From positions 1 through 64,000 of the forward strand of contig JAHCLO010000009.1 in NCBI GenBank assembly GCA_026125285.1: 64,000 nucleotides of DNA. The letters run 5' to 3'. The notes under the pieces are model-generated. The model was not told where the DNA came from, did not search any database, and saw only the letters and a program-made list of their open reading frames with translations. This document shows, piece by piece, positions 54,720 through 62,886 of this stretch (position 1 is its first letter; every line of letters begins with the position of its first letter). This stretch comes from Verrucomicrobiia bacterium (GTDB lineage: Bacteria > Verrucomicrobiota > Verrucomicrobiia > Limisphaerales > JADLHS01). Position numbers and translations under genes: made by a program.

Positions 54720-56162
54720 ATGAGCAAATTGCTGTTGATTGACGACGAAACGGACGTGCAGTACTCGTTCCGGCGCATTTTTGATGCGCCGGACCTCGAA
54801 CTCGCCACCGCCTCCAGCGGTGAGGAAGGGTTGAAGCTGATTCCCCAATTCCAGCCGGACCTGGTCCTCATGGACATCCGCATGGGCGGCATGAACGGCC
54901 TGGAAACCCTCCGCCGCATCCGGCAGATGGATTCCAAGCTCCTCGTCATCCTCATGACCGCCTACGGCACGACGCAGATGGCCATCGAGGCGATGAAACT
55001 GGGCGCGTACGATTACCTGCTCAAGCCGTTCGAGGTGCCGAAGATCAAGGAGATCGTGGCCAACGCGCTCAAGGCCGCGCGCGACATGAAACAGGTGGTG
55101 TCCTACCAGCCGCTGCTCGAATCGGAGGATTACGAACTGGGCATCGTGGGCCGCAGCCCCGCCATGCAGCAGGTCTTCAAGCTCATCGGCCAACTCGCCG
55201 CCTCGGACGCCACCGCCCTGGTCACCGGCGAAAGCGGCACCGGGAAGGAACTCGTCGCCCGGGCGATCTATCATCACAGCCAACGCAGTCAGCAGCCCTT
55301 TCTGGCCGTCAACTGCGCGGCGATCCCGGAACAATTGCTCGAAAGCGAACTGTTCGGCCACGAACGCGGCGCGTTCACCGGCGCCACCAACCAGCGCATC
55401 GGCAAGTTTGAACAATGTCACCGCGGCACGATTTTCCTTGATGAAATCGGCGACATGACGCCACCCACGCAGACGAAAATCCTGCGGGTCCTGCAAAGCG
55501 GCACCTTCGAGCGTGTGGGCGGCAACACGCCCCTCAAGGTGGACGTACGCGTGATCGCCGCCACCAACAAGCCGCTGGAGCAGGCCGTCGCCGCCCGGCA
55601 ATTCCGCGAAGACCTGTTCTACCGCCTCAACGTGGTGCGGATTCACATCGCACCGTTGCGGGAGCGCCGCGAGGACCTGCCTCTGTTGGTAAACTATTTT
55701 CTAAAGAAACTGGCGCACGACCAGCAGCAACCGCCCAAGTCCGTGGCGACCAGCGCCCTGAAAGCCCTGGAAAAGTACCATTGGCCGGGCAACGTCCGGG
55801 AACTGGAGAACGCCATCCGCCACGCGCACGTCATGGCCAAAGGCGACGCGATCCTGTTGGGCGATCTGCCGGCCGACATCAGCGGGCATGGCCCCAGCAG
55901 CAGCACGACAGCGGCATCAGCGGCGCCGGGTGAAGGCAGTATGAGCGATGGCGCCGCCCTGGCGCGGCAATTGTTCCAATTGGCCCGGCGCGACCCGAAG
56001 TTAAAAATCATTCCCTTCGTTGAGCGCGAACTGGTGATCCAGGCGCTCAAAGAAACCAACAACAACCAGGTCCACGCCGCCAAGCTGCTCGGCATCACGC
56101 GCGCGACCCTGCGGAAGCGGATTGAGAAGTTTGGGATTCAGCGCGAAGTAACAATTGAGTGA
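54720..56162 (+). CDS. NtrC-class sigma-54 response regulator
   Basis: This 480-residue protein has three domains. The receiver domain (1-120) has D8/D9, phospho-acceptor D52 (LVLMDIR), T80 and K102. The AAA+ domain (about 140-370) has Walker A GESGTGKE (170-177), the sigma-54 contact loop GAFTGA (217-222) and Walker B FLDEIGD (239-245). A Fis-type helix-turn-helix ([20 protein letters not shown]) lies at the C-terminus. It would activate sigma-54 promoters after phosphorylation by a histidine kinase, which is not adjacent. The ATG at 54720 is chosen because it begins the receiver strand [10 protein letters not shown]; an in-frame start at 54531 reads through a palindrome. Confidence 0.95.
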   Translation: MSKLLLIDDETDVQYSFRRIFDAPDLELATASSGEEGLKLIPQFQPDLVLMDIRMGGMNGLETLRRIRQMDSKLLVILMTAYGTTQMAIEAMKLGAYDYLLKPFEVPKIKEIVANALKAARDMKQVVSYQPLLESEDYELGIVGRSPAMQQVFKLIGQLAASDATALVTGESGTGKELVARAIYHHSQRSQQPFLAVNCAAIPEQLLESELFGHERGAFTGATNQRIGKFEQCHRGTIFLDEIGDMTPPTQTKILRVLQSGTFERVGGNTPLKVDVRVIAATNKPLEQAVAARQFREDLFYRLNVVRIHIAPLRERREDLPLLVNYFLKKLAHDQQQPPKSVATSALKALEKYHWPGNVRELENAIRHAHVMAKGDAILLGDLPADISGHGPSSSTTAASAAPGEGSMSDGAALARQLFQLARRDPKLKIIPFVERELVIQALKETNNNQVHAAKLLGITRATLRKRIEKFGIQREVTIE

Positions 56163-56236
56163 GGGCTGGCTCCGACATTCAGTCTCCATCCCGGTTTGCC
56201 CCCGCGCGCCCTGTAACCGGAGCTTGGCTTTCCCAA

Positions 56237-56260
56237 GGGCGCGCACGGAGCGACTACCCT
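56237..56260. repeat. Dispersed repeat, family B, fragment
   Basis: gggcgcgcacggagcgacta matches one arm of the palindrome at 28790. It lies in the 206-base gap before the threonine aldolase gene. Confidence 0.65.
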
Positions 56261-56368
56261 AACTTGTCGCGAAGTATGTTTGTCACGGCGCCGGGGCTGA
56301 TGACCGCATCTGGAACGTGGTCTCTTCTTCCAACTTTCCTCCGTTGCTGCATCCGCTAAATTCTGGCC

Positions 56369-57418
56369 ATGAGTGTTGCCAACCGCACCCGCCGTCAGTT
56401 CGCCAGTGACAATTACGCCGGCATTTGCCCCGAAGCCTGGGCCGCCATGACCGAGGCCAATCACGGTCACGAGGTCAGTTACGGGAACGACACGTGGACC
56501 GAAGAAGCCGCCAATCTCATCCGCGAGGTGTTTGAAAGCGATTGCGAGGTGTTCTTTGTGTTCAATGGCACGGCCGCCAATTCTCTCTCGCTCGCGTCGT
56601 TGTGCCAGTCCTACCACAGTGTGCTCTGCCACCGGCTGGCGCACGTCGAGGTGGCTGAATGCGGTGCGCCGGAGTTTTTTGCCAACGGCAGCAAGGTGCT
56701 GTTGCTCGGTGGCGAGAACGGCAAGATTGATCCAACCGAAATTCACGCCGCGGTCAACAAACGCACGGACATCCATTATCCCAAGCCGCGCGCCCTAAGC
56801 CTCACCCAGGCGACCGAGGAAGGAACGGTTTATTCCGTGGACGAAGTCAAGGCGCTGACGGATGTCGCCCGCCACTACGGCCTGCGCGTTCACATGGACG
56901 GCGCGCGGTTTGCCAACGCGGTGGCGGCGCTCAACGTCGCGCCCAAGGCCATCACATGGCAGGCGGGGGTGGATGTGTTGTGCTTTGGCGGCACGAAGAA
57001 CGGGATTGCCATTGGCGAGGCGGTGGTGTTTTTCAATCGCGAAGCCGCGCGTGAGTTCGACTATCGCTGCAAACAGGGTGGCCAGCTTGCGTCCAAAATG
57101 CGGTTTCTCTCCGCACCATGGACGGGAGTGTTGCAGGAGGGCGCGTGGCTGCGGCACGCGCGGCACGCCAACAACATGGCTGAACGACTCGAAGCGGGCC
57201 TCCGCGGGATGCCACAAATCCAAATCGCCTACCCAGTCGAAAGCAACGTCGTCTTCGCGCGCCTCCCCAAGCCGGTCGTGCAAGGGATGTATGAACGGGG
57301 CTGGAAGTTCTACACCCACGTCGGCGAGGCCGACGAAGCGCGGCTCATGTGCAGTTGGGACACGACACCCGAGGATGTGGATGCCTTTGCGGCGGATCTT
57401 CGCGCGTTGACCCACTGA
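56369..57418 (+). CDS. ltaE: Low-specificity threonine aldolase-like PLP enzyme
   Basis: This 349-residue fold-type I PLP enzyme has the N-terminal block FASDNYAGICPEAW, the cofactor-binding stretch VFFVFNGTAANSLSLASLC, HMDGARFANAV with the Asp that pairs with the PLP nitrogen, and CFGGTKNGIAIGEAV with the Schiff-base Lys. Threonine aldolase cleaves threonine (and allo-threonine) to glycine and acetaldehyde. The context is solitary: a family B fragment upstream and a family A palindrome directly downstream. Start: ATG at 56369. Confidence 0.92.
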   Translation: MSVANRTRRQFASDNYAGICPEAWAAMTEANHGHEVSYGNDTWTEEAANLIREVFESDCEVFFVFNGTAANSLSLASLCQSYHSVLCHRLAHVEVAECGAPEFFANGSKVLLLGGENGKIDPTEIHAAVNKRTDIHYPKPRALSLTQATEEGTVYSVDEVKALTDVARHYGLRVHMDGARFANAVAALNVAPKAITWQAGVDVLCFGGTKNGIAIGEAVVFFNREAAREFDYRCKQGGQLASKMRFLSAPWTGVLQEGAWLRHARHANNMAERLEAGLRGMPQIQIAYPVESNVVFARLPKPVVQGMYERGWKFYTHVGEADEARLMCSWDTTPEDVDAFAADLRALTH

Positions 57419-57421
57419 ATC

Positions 57422-57492
57422 GTAGCCGCCGACGTAAGGAGGCGGACCTCACCAACTGAAGGAAGAAATCTCCTCCTGACGGCGGCGGCTAC
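57422..57492. repeat. Dispersed palindromic repeat, family A, copy 4
   Basis: Begins four bases after the aldolase stop with gtagccgccgacgtaaggag and ends with gacggcggcggctac, an inverted partner around a 30-base centre. It probably forms the 3' hairpin of the aldolase mRNA. Confidence 0.85.
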
Positions 57493-57607
57493 AGTGAAAA
57501 CTGGATAACATCCGAACCGACCCTGGATGCGAGAAACCGCGACCAATTCCCGGGCCAGTCGCCGGTTTTGCCTTTCCTGATTGCGATTCATGGTTCAGAA
57601 ATGCGCC

Positions 57608-58597
57608 ATGCTCATGGACATCATCTGGCTGCTGGTGGGGCTGGCTTTGATCGTGAAAGGCGGCGAGGTCTTCGTCGCGGCGGCGGTGCGGGTGGCGGAG
57701 TTTCTGAAAATGCCGCGCGTGGTCATTGGCTCCACGCTGGTCAGCCTGGCTACGACTTCGCCGGAAATGGTCGTCTCCGTGATGTCCGGCCTGAAGGGCG
57801 AGTCCGGGCTGGCAGTGGGTAACGCCGTCGGCTCCTGCATCTGCAACATTGGCCTGATCCTCGGCGTCACCGCCACCCTCAAGCACGTGGACGTGCATCC
57901 GCGCGCGTTGCGCACGCCGCTGATTGCGATGTTCGCGTGCGGGGCGTTGCTGCTGATCCTGACGTTGAACCTCGTGTTAACCCGCTGGCAGGGAGCGTTG
58001 CTGCTGGCACTGGGCGCGGGCTATTTCGCGTGGGATTTCTGGCAGCACTATCGCAACCGCCAGCCGGCGGACATCGCGGAGGCTACTGCCATCGAAAACG
58101 AGGTTGCTGCCACGCGCTGGGCGTGGTTCGCCTCGAAACCGGGCACGGCAGTGCAGTTCACCGTGGGCGCCGTCATTGTGGTGTTGGGCAGCAAACTGCT
58201 GGTGGACGGCGCGGTGAGCGTGGCTGGGCGATTGGGCATTCCGCCCATGATCATCGGCCTCACCGTGCTGGCCGTGGGCACGTCGTTGCCGGAACTGGTC
58301 ACGGCCATTTCTTCGTCGCGGAAATCCGTGTCCGATCTGGCGGTAGGCAACGTGCTGGGCGCAAACATCGCCAACCTGACACTCATCGTCGGCCTGGCGG
58401 CGGTGTTCCATGACGTGAAGATTGACCGGCTGACGCAGTTGTTCAATTTCCCCGCGCTGCTCGTTGTGATGGCGTTGCTGTTGTGGATGCTGCTGACCGA
58501 CCGGCGCGTGACTCGTCGTGAAGGCGGCACCCTGTTGGTGACTTATGGAGTCTATATCACCGCGCTGGTGGTGCTGACGCTCGTGGCCAGCCGGTGA
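57608..58597 (+). CDS. Calcium/sodium antiporter (CaCA family)
   Basis: This 329-residue protein has about ten membrane segments and the two inverted alpha repeats of CaCA exchangers: GSTLVSLATTSPEMVVSVM with AVGNAVGSCICNIGLI in the first half, and GLTVLAVGTSLPELVTAISS with VGNVLGANIANLTLIVGL in the second. The acidic residues in SPEM and LPEL coordinate Ca2+. It resembles the YrbG group and would exchange Ca2+ (or K+) for Na+ across the inner membrane. The ATG at 57608 (MLMDIIWLL) begins the first membrane helix; upstream in-frame starts add polar residues. Confidence 0.92.
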   Translation: MLMDIIWLLVGLALIVKGGEVFVAAAVRVAEFLKMPRVVIGSTLVSLATTSPEMVVSVMSGLKGESGLAVGNAVGSCICNIGLILGVTATLKHVDVHPRALRTPLIAMFACGALLLILTLNLVLTRWQGALLLALGAGYFAWDFWQHYRNRQPADIAEATAIENEVAATRWAWFASKPGTAVQFTVGAVIVVLGSKLLVDGAVSVAGRLGIPPMIIGLTVLAVGTSLPELVTAISSSRKSVSDLAVGNVLGANIANLTLIVGLAAVFHDVKIDRLTQLFNFPALLVVMALLLWMLLTDRRVTRREGGTLLVTYGVYITALVVLTLVASR

Positions 58598-58610
58598 ACG
58601 CAGCGTTAAT

Positions 58611-59336
58611 TCAGAATTGGGACTGAAGCTGCGTGGCCAGGGCCGACCAATCGCCGGTGCGCGTTTCAGTGCCGCAGGCTGCGTTCAAATGCCACGTCTG
58701 AAATCCCTGGGCTCTCGCCGGAACAATGTCGTTGTCCAAACGATCGCCGACCACGAGGGTTTCAGCGGCGGTGATGCCCAGTCCACGCAACCGCGCCGTC
58801 AACAAGCGGAACACATGGGGATCGGGTTTGCTGAAGCCGAGCTCGAATGAAAGCAAGCTGAGTTCGCGGCAGAATAGCTTGGCTTTCAGTCCAGCGCCAG
58901 CTAACGAGCCATCCAGTTCCCACAAGGTGTAAGGTTGAGAGTTGGAAACCAGACCAAGCCGCGCCTTCCACCGCCCCAGCGCCCGGAGCACGTCGGCAGC
59001 GCCGGGCATGAGCCGAACGCCGCGCTGAAGCCCGGCGTGTGCAACAAGAAACATTTCAAGCTGCTTCGGCTTTAGCCGGCCCAGCTCCGGTAAAACCTCA
59101 ACCACTACATCCGGCCAGTAGATCTCCGGGAACCGGATGCCGGCGCGGTGTGCGGTCGCGTGCTCACGAGCGATCACAACTTCGCAGGCTTTGGCAAAGC
59201 GGTTCAAATCCTGTCGCGGCGGCGTTCCCAAGACACTGGCACAGAGCGCACCCCACCGCGCCTCCGCATCCTCCGGGGGCGGTTGCACCTCAAGCAACGT
59301 TTTGTAGATGTCGAAAATGACGGCGCGGATTCTCAT
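58611..59336 (-). CDS. HAD-superfamily hydrolase
   Basis: This 241-residue HAD-IA-type protein has motif I FDIYKTLLEV (D9), motif II LGLVSNSQPYT, the Lys of motif III in GFSKPDPHVF and motif IV VVGDRLDNDI. In motif I the second Asp of the usual DxDxT is Tyr, as in some haloacid-dehalogenase-like or phosphatase subgroups, so general acid/base catalysis may differ. The start at 59336 is fixed by an ATGA overlap with the preceding GT4 gene. It is the last gene of the mrpE-to-HAD minus-strand operon. The substrate is unknown. Confidence 0.88.
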   Translation of the reverse strand: MRIRAVIFDIYKTLLEVQPPPEDAEARWGALCASVLGTPPRQDLNRFAKACEVVIAREHATAHRAGIRFPEIYWPDVVVEVLPELGRLKPKQLEMFLVAHAGLQRGVRLMPGAADVLRALGRWKARLGLVSNSQPYTLWELDGSLAGAGLKAKLFCRELSLLSFELGFSKPDPHVFRLLTARLRGLGITAAETLVVGDRLDNDIVPARAQGFQTWHLNAACGTETRTGDWSALATQLQSQF

Positions 59337-60889
59337 GAGTTGCAACTCCACAAGAGCGGATAAAGATATTCAGGGTGCAGCTTGTGCCGGATGAAGTCGG
59401 CCTGGCACTTCTCCGGATGAATGCCCGACGGGCGGTTCTCCGCCGCAACCGCGCTCCAGAACTTGCGGCCGTAGCTCTCGCCGCCGAGCCAGTGGACGGC
59501 CCGGTGCGGCCAGGGTGAGACTTGCAGTTCTCCGCGCGCCGCGCGCCGCCGCCACGTGGCGAGGAATGGATTGAGCGGCACGCAGGCGTCCCACGAACGC
59601 GCGACCGGTTGCGCGAGGATTTCGATTTGCGTCGTGAGCGTCAGGCGGCTGAACGGCACGGCAGCGGGCGGGCGGGCGCGGGCGGTCAACGGCGGTTCGT
59701 GCGCCAACCGGCGCACCGCTGCGGGCATGTCGCGCGTCCACCGGCGGAACAGTTGGCGTTGCCGCTCGCGTTCGGCCCGCCAGTCAAACAGCGTCGGGCT
59801 AATCAGGATTTCTGTGTAACCCTGTGGGAAGCGAAATCCAAATTGCGCCAGGTCGGGTGCAATGTTCGGCAGCGCGCGGGCGATCAATGGTCGCCGAGTG
59901 GCGGCGGCTTCGAGATATGGCAGCCCGAACCCTTCCTGAATCGAGGTCAACATGACCGCCTCGCTGGCGGCGAGCAATTCGGGCATGGCCGGCTTGCGCG
60001 CTTCATCGCCGGCGAGCACGCCGAGCCGCAACCGCCAATGATGCGCGTGCGCGGCCGCGTGGAGTTGGTCGAAATAGGCCTGTTCATCGCTGGAACTGAC
60101 GCCGCCGGTGGTGACGAGCCACGCGTCGGGCCGCAGCCATCTCGTCAGCAACAACGCTTCGGCCACATTCTTGCGGCGCAGGAACCGGCACGGCAACAGC
60201 CACACGGGCGCTGCCGTTCCCAGGCGGCGGCTCAACCAATCGCGCGCGGCGCGCACTTTCTTCCGCGCAGGCGGCGGTTCGGGTTCGGCGAGATTGGGCA
60301 GCCACGTGACCTGGCCGCGCGCGTGGCGCTCCAACACGGCGGCGTCCGCGTGATTGATTGTAAAGTGATGCGTGTGGTTGGAGTCGAAAACGGCTTCCGC
60401 CACCGACTTGAGTGAGTGAAAGCCCGCCCGCCGGCACTCGGACCAGCGTTGCCAGCGATTGTCGAACCACCAGTCATGGTGATGCGCCATCAAGCGCACG
60501 CCACGCGCCTGGCAGTGACGCGAGAGTTGTTGCGTGAGCACCAGGTTGCGCGCGAGACCGAGGTTGTGCGCCCAAACGATGAGTTCTTCGCCGCGCCCGG
60601 CGGTGAGCAACCGCCGCAAGGCTCGGTCAATCTGCCGGCCCAGGGTGGAGGCGGATTGGCGCTGTTCGGAAAAGTAAGAGAACGCGGGCTCAATAAACAG
60701 TTCCACCGGCGTCCGGCCCAACAGGCGCTTGAATTGCTCCAGCCACTTGCGATCGGGCGATTCGCCGCTGGCCAGCAGGACACTGGTAACCCGGCGCTCG
60801 CTGGTGCGAACCAGATGGGGTGCCGCCAATTCAATGATGCGCCGAACGCCGCCGGGTCGCAGATGGTAATGAACGATGACCAGTTTCAC
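59333..60889 (-). CDS. Glycosyltransferase family 4
   Basis: This 518-residue GT-B protein starts at the GTG at 60889 (VKLVIVHYHLRPGGVRR), fixed by a GTGA overlap with the DUF2062 stop. The C-terminal half has the donor-site features LLPCRFLRRKNVAEALLLTR and LTSIQEGFGLPYLEAAATRR (E-x7-E-like). The first 150 residues contain His-rich stretches (RLMAHHHDWWFDNRWQRW). A long C-terminal part, to 518, carries Trp/Pro-rich segments not typical of the family. It sits between DUF2062 and a HAD hydrolase, so it is probably linked to a cell-envelope glycan. The acceptor is unknown. Confidence 0.85.
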   Translation of the reverse strand: MKLVIVHYHLRPGGVRRIIELAAPHLVRTSERRVTSVLLASGESPDRKWLEQFKRLLGRTPVELFIEPAFSYFSEQRQSASTLGRQIDRALRRLLTAGRGEELIVWAHNLGLARNLVLTQQLSRHCQARGVRLMAHHHDWWFDNRWQRWSECRRAGFHSLKSVAEAVFDSNHTHHFTINHADAAVLERHARGQVTWLPNLAEPEPPPARKKVRAARDWLSRRLGTAAPVWLLPCRFLRRKNVAEALLLTRWLRPDAWLVTTGGVSSSDEQAYFDQLHAAAHAHHWRLRLGVLAGDEARKPAMPELLAASEAVMLTSIQEGFGLPYLEAAATRRPLIARALPNIAPDLAQFGFRFPQGYTEILISPTLFDWRAERERQRQLFRRWTRDMPAAVRRLAHEPPLTARARPPAAVPFSRLTLTTQIEILAQPVARSWDACVPLNPFLATWRRRAARGELQVSPWPHRAVHWLGGESYGRKFWSAVAAENRPSGIHPEKCQADFIRHKLHPEYLYPLLWSCNS

Positions 60890-61416
60890 GGGCGGCGAAG
60901 CGCCGCGCGACGGGCTTTGCGGGCGGTGAGGTTGCGTTGATGTTTCTTCATGACCTTGTACAAACGAGCCAGGCCGTGGGCGCGGTAGCGGCTGAAAAGC
61001 CAATACAACACCCCGTAAACCACCAGGCCAACGACCAGACTGTTGACCACGGCCCCAGTGGTAAAGGTTTTTCCCCAGACCAACGCGCGGATGGTGGACT
61101 CGGTGACTTCATTGGGGTCCTTGATCGGAAAACGGCCATGCAACCATCCGCCGGTAATCATGTTCAGGTAGAACAGGAAGGGCCAGAGCAGCGTGAGCGT
61201 TGCGCCACCCACGAAACCCGAAACGATGTTGCCACCCAGCAACCGCGCGAAGAAACCGGACACCAGCACGCCGAAACCGAAGGTAGGAAAGAAGTTGATG
61301 ATCATGCCCAGCGCGAAGCCGCGCGCCACGCGCTCGGTGTTGTCACGAATACGGAACAACCGCATCGAGTAATACAGAAAGCAGCGTTCGAGCCGGAGCC
61401 AGAGTTGGAGCAACAT
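60886..61416 (-). CDS. DUF2062 membrane protein
   Basis: This 176-residue protein matches the DUF2062 family. A conserved N-terminal amphipathic region with RVARGFALGMIINFFPTFGF is followed by two or three membrane segments (VSGFVGGATLTLLWPFLFYL; AVVNSLVVGLVVYGVLYWLF) and a very basic C-terminus. The family is often fused to or adjacent to glycosyltransferases, consistent with the GTGA-overlapping GT4 gene downstream. The role is unknown, possibly membrane recruitment of a glycan enzyme. It starts 19 bases after the mrpG stop. Start: ATG at 61416. Confidence 0.88.
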   Translation of the reverse strand: MLLQLWLRLERCFLYYSMRLFRIRDNTERVARGFALGMIINFFPTFGFGVLVSGFFARLLGGNIVSGFVGGATLTLLWPFLFYLNMITGGWLHGRFPIKDPNEVTESTIRALVWGKTFTTGAVVNSLVVGLVVYGVLYWLFSRYRAHGLARLYKVMKKHQRNLTARKARRAALRRP

Positions 61417-61435
61417 GGAGTGAAGTCAGACCGAC

Positions 61436-61780
61436 TCAATCCGGCGGGCGGGCGGGCCGGTGCGGCGCCGGCGGCGTCTGCTCCGGGCGTCCCATCCCTG
61501 ACTGCCAAGCCAGCAGACTGATCAGGTGCGCCGCGACCGGAATCGTCATCACCTGGAAGAACATCGCCAGCAAAATCTTCAACCCCACGCTTTCCGCGCC
61601 CAGATGCAGCCACAAGCCCAGCAACATGGCGAAGATGCCCAGGGTGCTGGCTTTGGCCACCGCATGCGAACGGCATAGCACATCCGGCAGCCGCACCGCG
61701 CCAATCGCCGCGATCAAAATGAACCCCACGCCGCTCAACAGCATCAGGGCGGTGAAGATTTCTGTGAGCAACGCTCTCAT
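61436..61780 (-). CDS. mrpG: Mrp antiporter subunit G
   Basis: This 114-residue protein has three membrane helices and the MrpG/PhaG pattern: LLSGVGFILIAAIGAVRLPD, SHAVAKASTLGIF, and a final VMTIPVAAHLISLLAWQSG. It is a small subunit of multisubunit Na+/H+ antiporters. The C-terminal 20 residues are Pro-rich and unusual. The ATG at 61780 overlaps the mrpF stop (ATGA). MrpA-D, which form the ion-translocating part, are not encoded in this window. Confidence 0.92.
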   Translation of the reverse strand: MRALLTEIFTALMLLSGVGFILIAAIGAVRLPDVLCRSHAVAKASTLGIFAMLLGLWLHLGAESVGLKILLAMFFQVMTIPVAAHLISLLAWQSGMGRPEQTPPAPHRPARPPD

Positions 61781-62100
61781 GGCCAGCGAGGCGGGGGCGT
61801 GGACGCACATGCGTCTGCCGCGGCCTTGATCCGCCGTTGTTCCCGTGTTCGGTGAAGATGAAACACAAAGGCCACCGTACTGACAAAGCCCAGCAGCGAG
61901 AAGATCAAAATCAACTCCAAGTAAACCGCCGTCCGCCACAATACCGAGAGCAATACCACCATCCCTACCGCGCTGGTGGCGATCAGGTCAAACGCCAGAA
62001 TGCGGTCCAACACCGTCGGTCCGCGCGCCAGCCGGAACAAGCCCAGCAAAATGGCCAGCGTAAGCCCGCCCAGACACAAGATGAGCACAGCCTGAATCAT
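61777..62100 (-). CDS. mrpF: Mrp antiporter subunit F
   Basis: This 107-residue membrane protein has three helices and the subunit F pattern (LILCLGGLTLAILLGLFRLA, GPTVLDRILAFDLIATSAVG, ILIFSLLGFVSTVAFVFHLH). The GPT..DR motif is typical of MrpF/PhaF. It is flanked by mrpE and mrpG with 4-base overlaps on both sides. The C-terminus is basic and longer than usual. It forms part of a cation/proton antiporter complex if partner subunits exist elsewhere in the genome. Confidence 0.93.
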   Translation of the reverse strand: MIQAVLILCLGGLTLAILLGLFRLARGPTVLDRILAFDLIATSAVGMVVLLSVLWRTAVYLELILIFSLLGFVSTVAFVFHLHRTREQRRIKAAADACASTPPPRWP

Positions 62101-62576
62101 CGGGTGAAACGGAGCATGGGAGTTTTCAGCCGTTCGTCAATCTGCCGGCGGATCGCCTCCGGCGCATCCGCATCCAAGGCGTGGATGACCAGGGTGCGGA
62201 AATCATCACTTACGTGGACGGCGGTGGTGCCGGGAGTCAGAGTGATGCAGTAGGAAAGTAACAGGATCTCGCCGGGGCGCAGGCCGCTGACGTCGTAGCG
62301 GATGAAATTCGGATGGAGGGATTCCCGGCTTTGAAACAAGACGATGCGCGCCACGCTCAGGTTGGCGATCACGAATTCTCGGGCGAAGATCAACCCAAAG
62401 CGCACCAACGCCAGGCAGCGCCGCGGATATGCGACCGCCCCCGGCAACACGGCGTTGAACACTGCCAGCATCGCGAACCCGATGCCGAACCCGATGAAAA
62501 AGTCCGCCGTCGCCCGCCGGCTGCTCAAGAGCAACCAGATGACCGCGATTACGAGATTGAGTGCGAGCGCTTTCAT
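62097..62576 (-). CDS. mrpE: Mrp antiporter subunit E
   Basis: This 159-residue protein has two N-terminal membrane helices (ALNLVIAVIWLLLSS; FFIGFGIGFAMLAVFNAVLP) and a cytoplasmic or peripheral domain with LSYCITLTPGTTAV, the MrpE/PhaE signature (TPGT). The ATG at 62576 begins MKALALNLVIAVI. An upstream in-frame start adds 24 residues reading into the divergent promoter region and is unlikely. It is the first gene of a five-junction minus-strand operon. Only E, F and G are present, which is not a complete antiporter. Confidence 0.92.
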   Translation of the reverse strand: MKALALNLVIAVIWLLLSSRRATADFFIGFGIGFAMLAVFNAVLPGAVAYPRRCLALVRFGLIFAREFVIANLSVARIVLFQSRESLHPNFIRYDVSGLRPGEILLLSYCITLTPGTTAVHVSDDFRTLVIHALDADAPEAIRRQIDERLKTPMLRFTR

Positions 62577-62886
62577 GGACTTGCCCCGAACTGGCCAACG
62601 GAGCGGAGTATAGATGACACAAAAAACAACTGTCAAACCGCCTGCCAATTCAGTGGCGACAACGCAACCGCGAGTTTCCGCGCCTGATCGCGTTCAGTCG
62701 CCATCCAGCGGACGGAAGTCGGGTGGGGCTGGCTTCAGCATTGGGAGTTCGCCGCCCCCTGGAAAACGGAACTTTGGCGGTGAGGATGCGCCGAAGCGTT
62801 TGAACCAATCCCGTGAAATTCTGATCAAGTTTTTTCTTGCTCCAATTCACTGGTCCGGTGTAAAAGCGTCGCACACTAACTCATTT
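62577..62886. other. Divergent promoter region between mrpE and the PEP-CTERM gene
   Basis: 310 bases without a supported gene. A candidate -35/-10 pair for the plus strand, ttgctc and taaaag with 18 bases between (about 62837-62866), lies 20 bases before the PEP-CTERM ATG. No repeat or terminator was seen. Confidence 0.4.

Noticed and set aside
54018..55646. A 542-codon minus-strand frame across the NtrC-class regulator
   Set aside because: Antisense to the receiver and AAA+ domains, which have all catalytic motifs in the plus-strand frame; no protein-like domain in the antisense translation.
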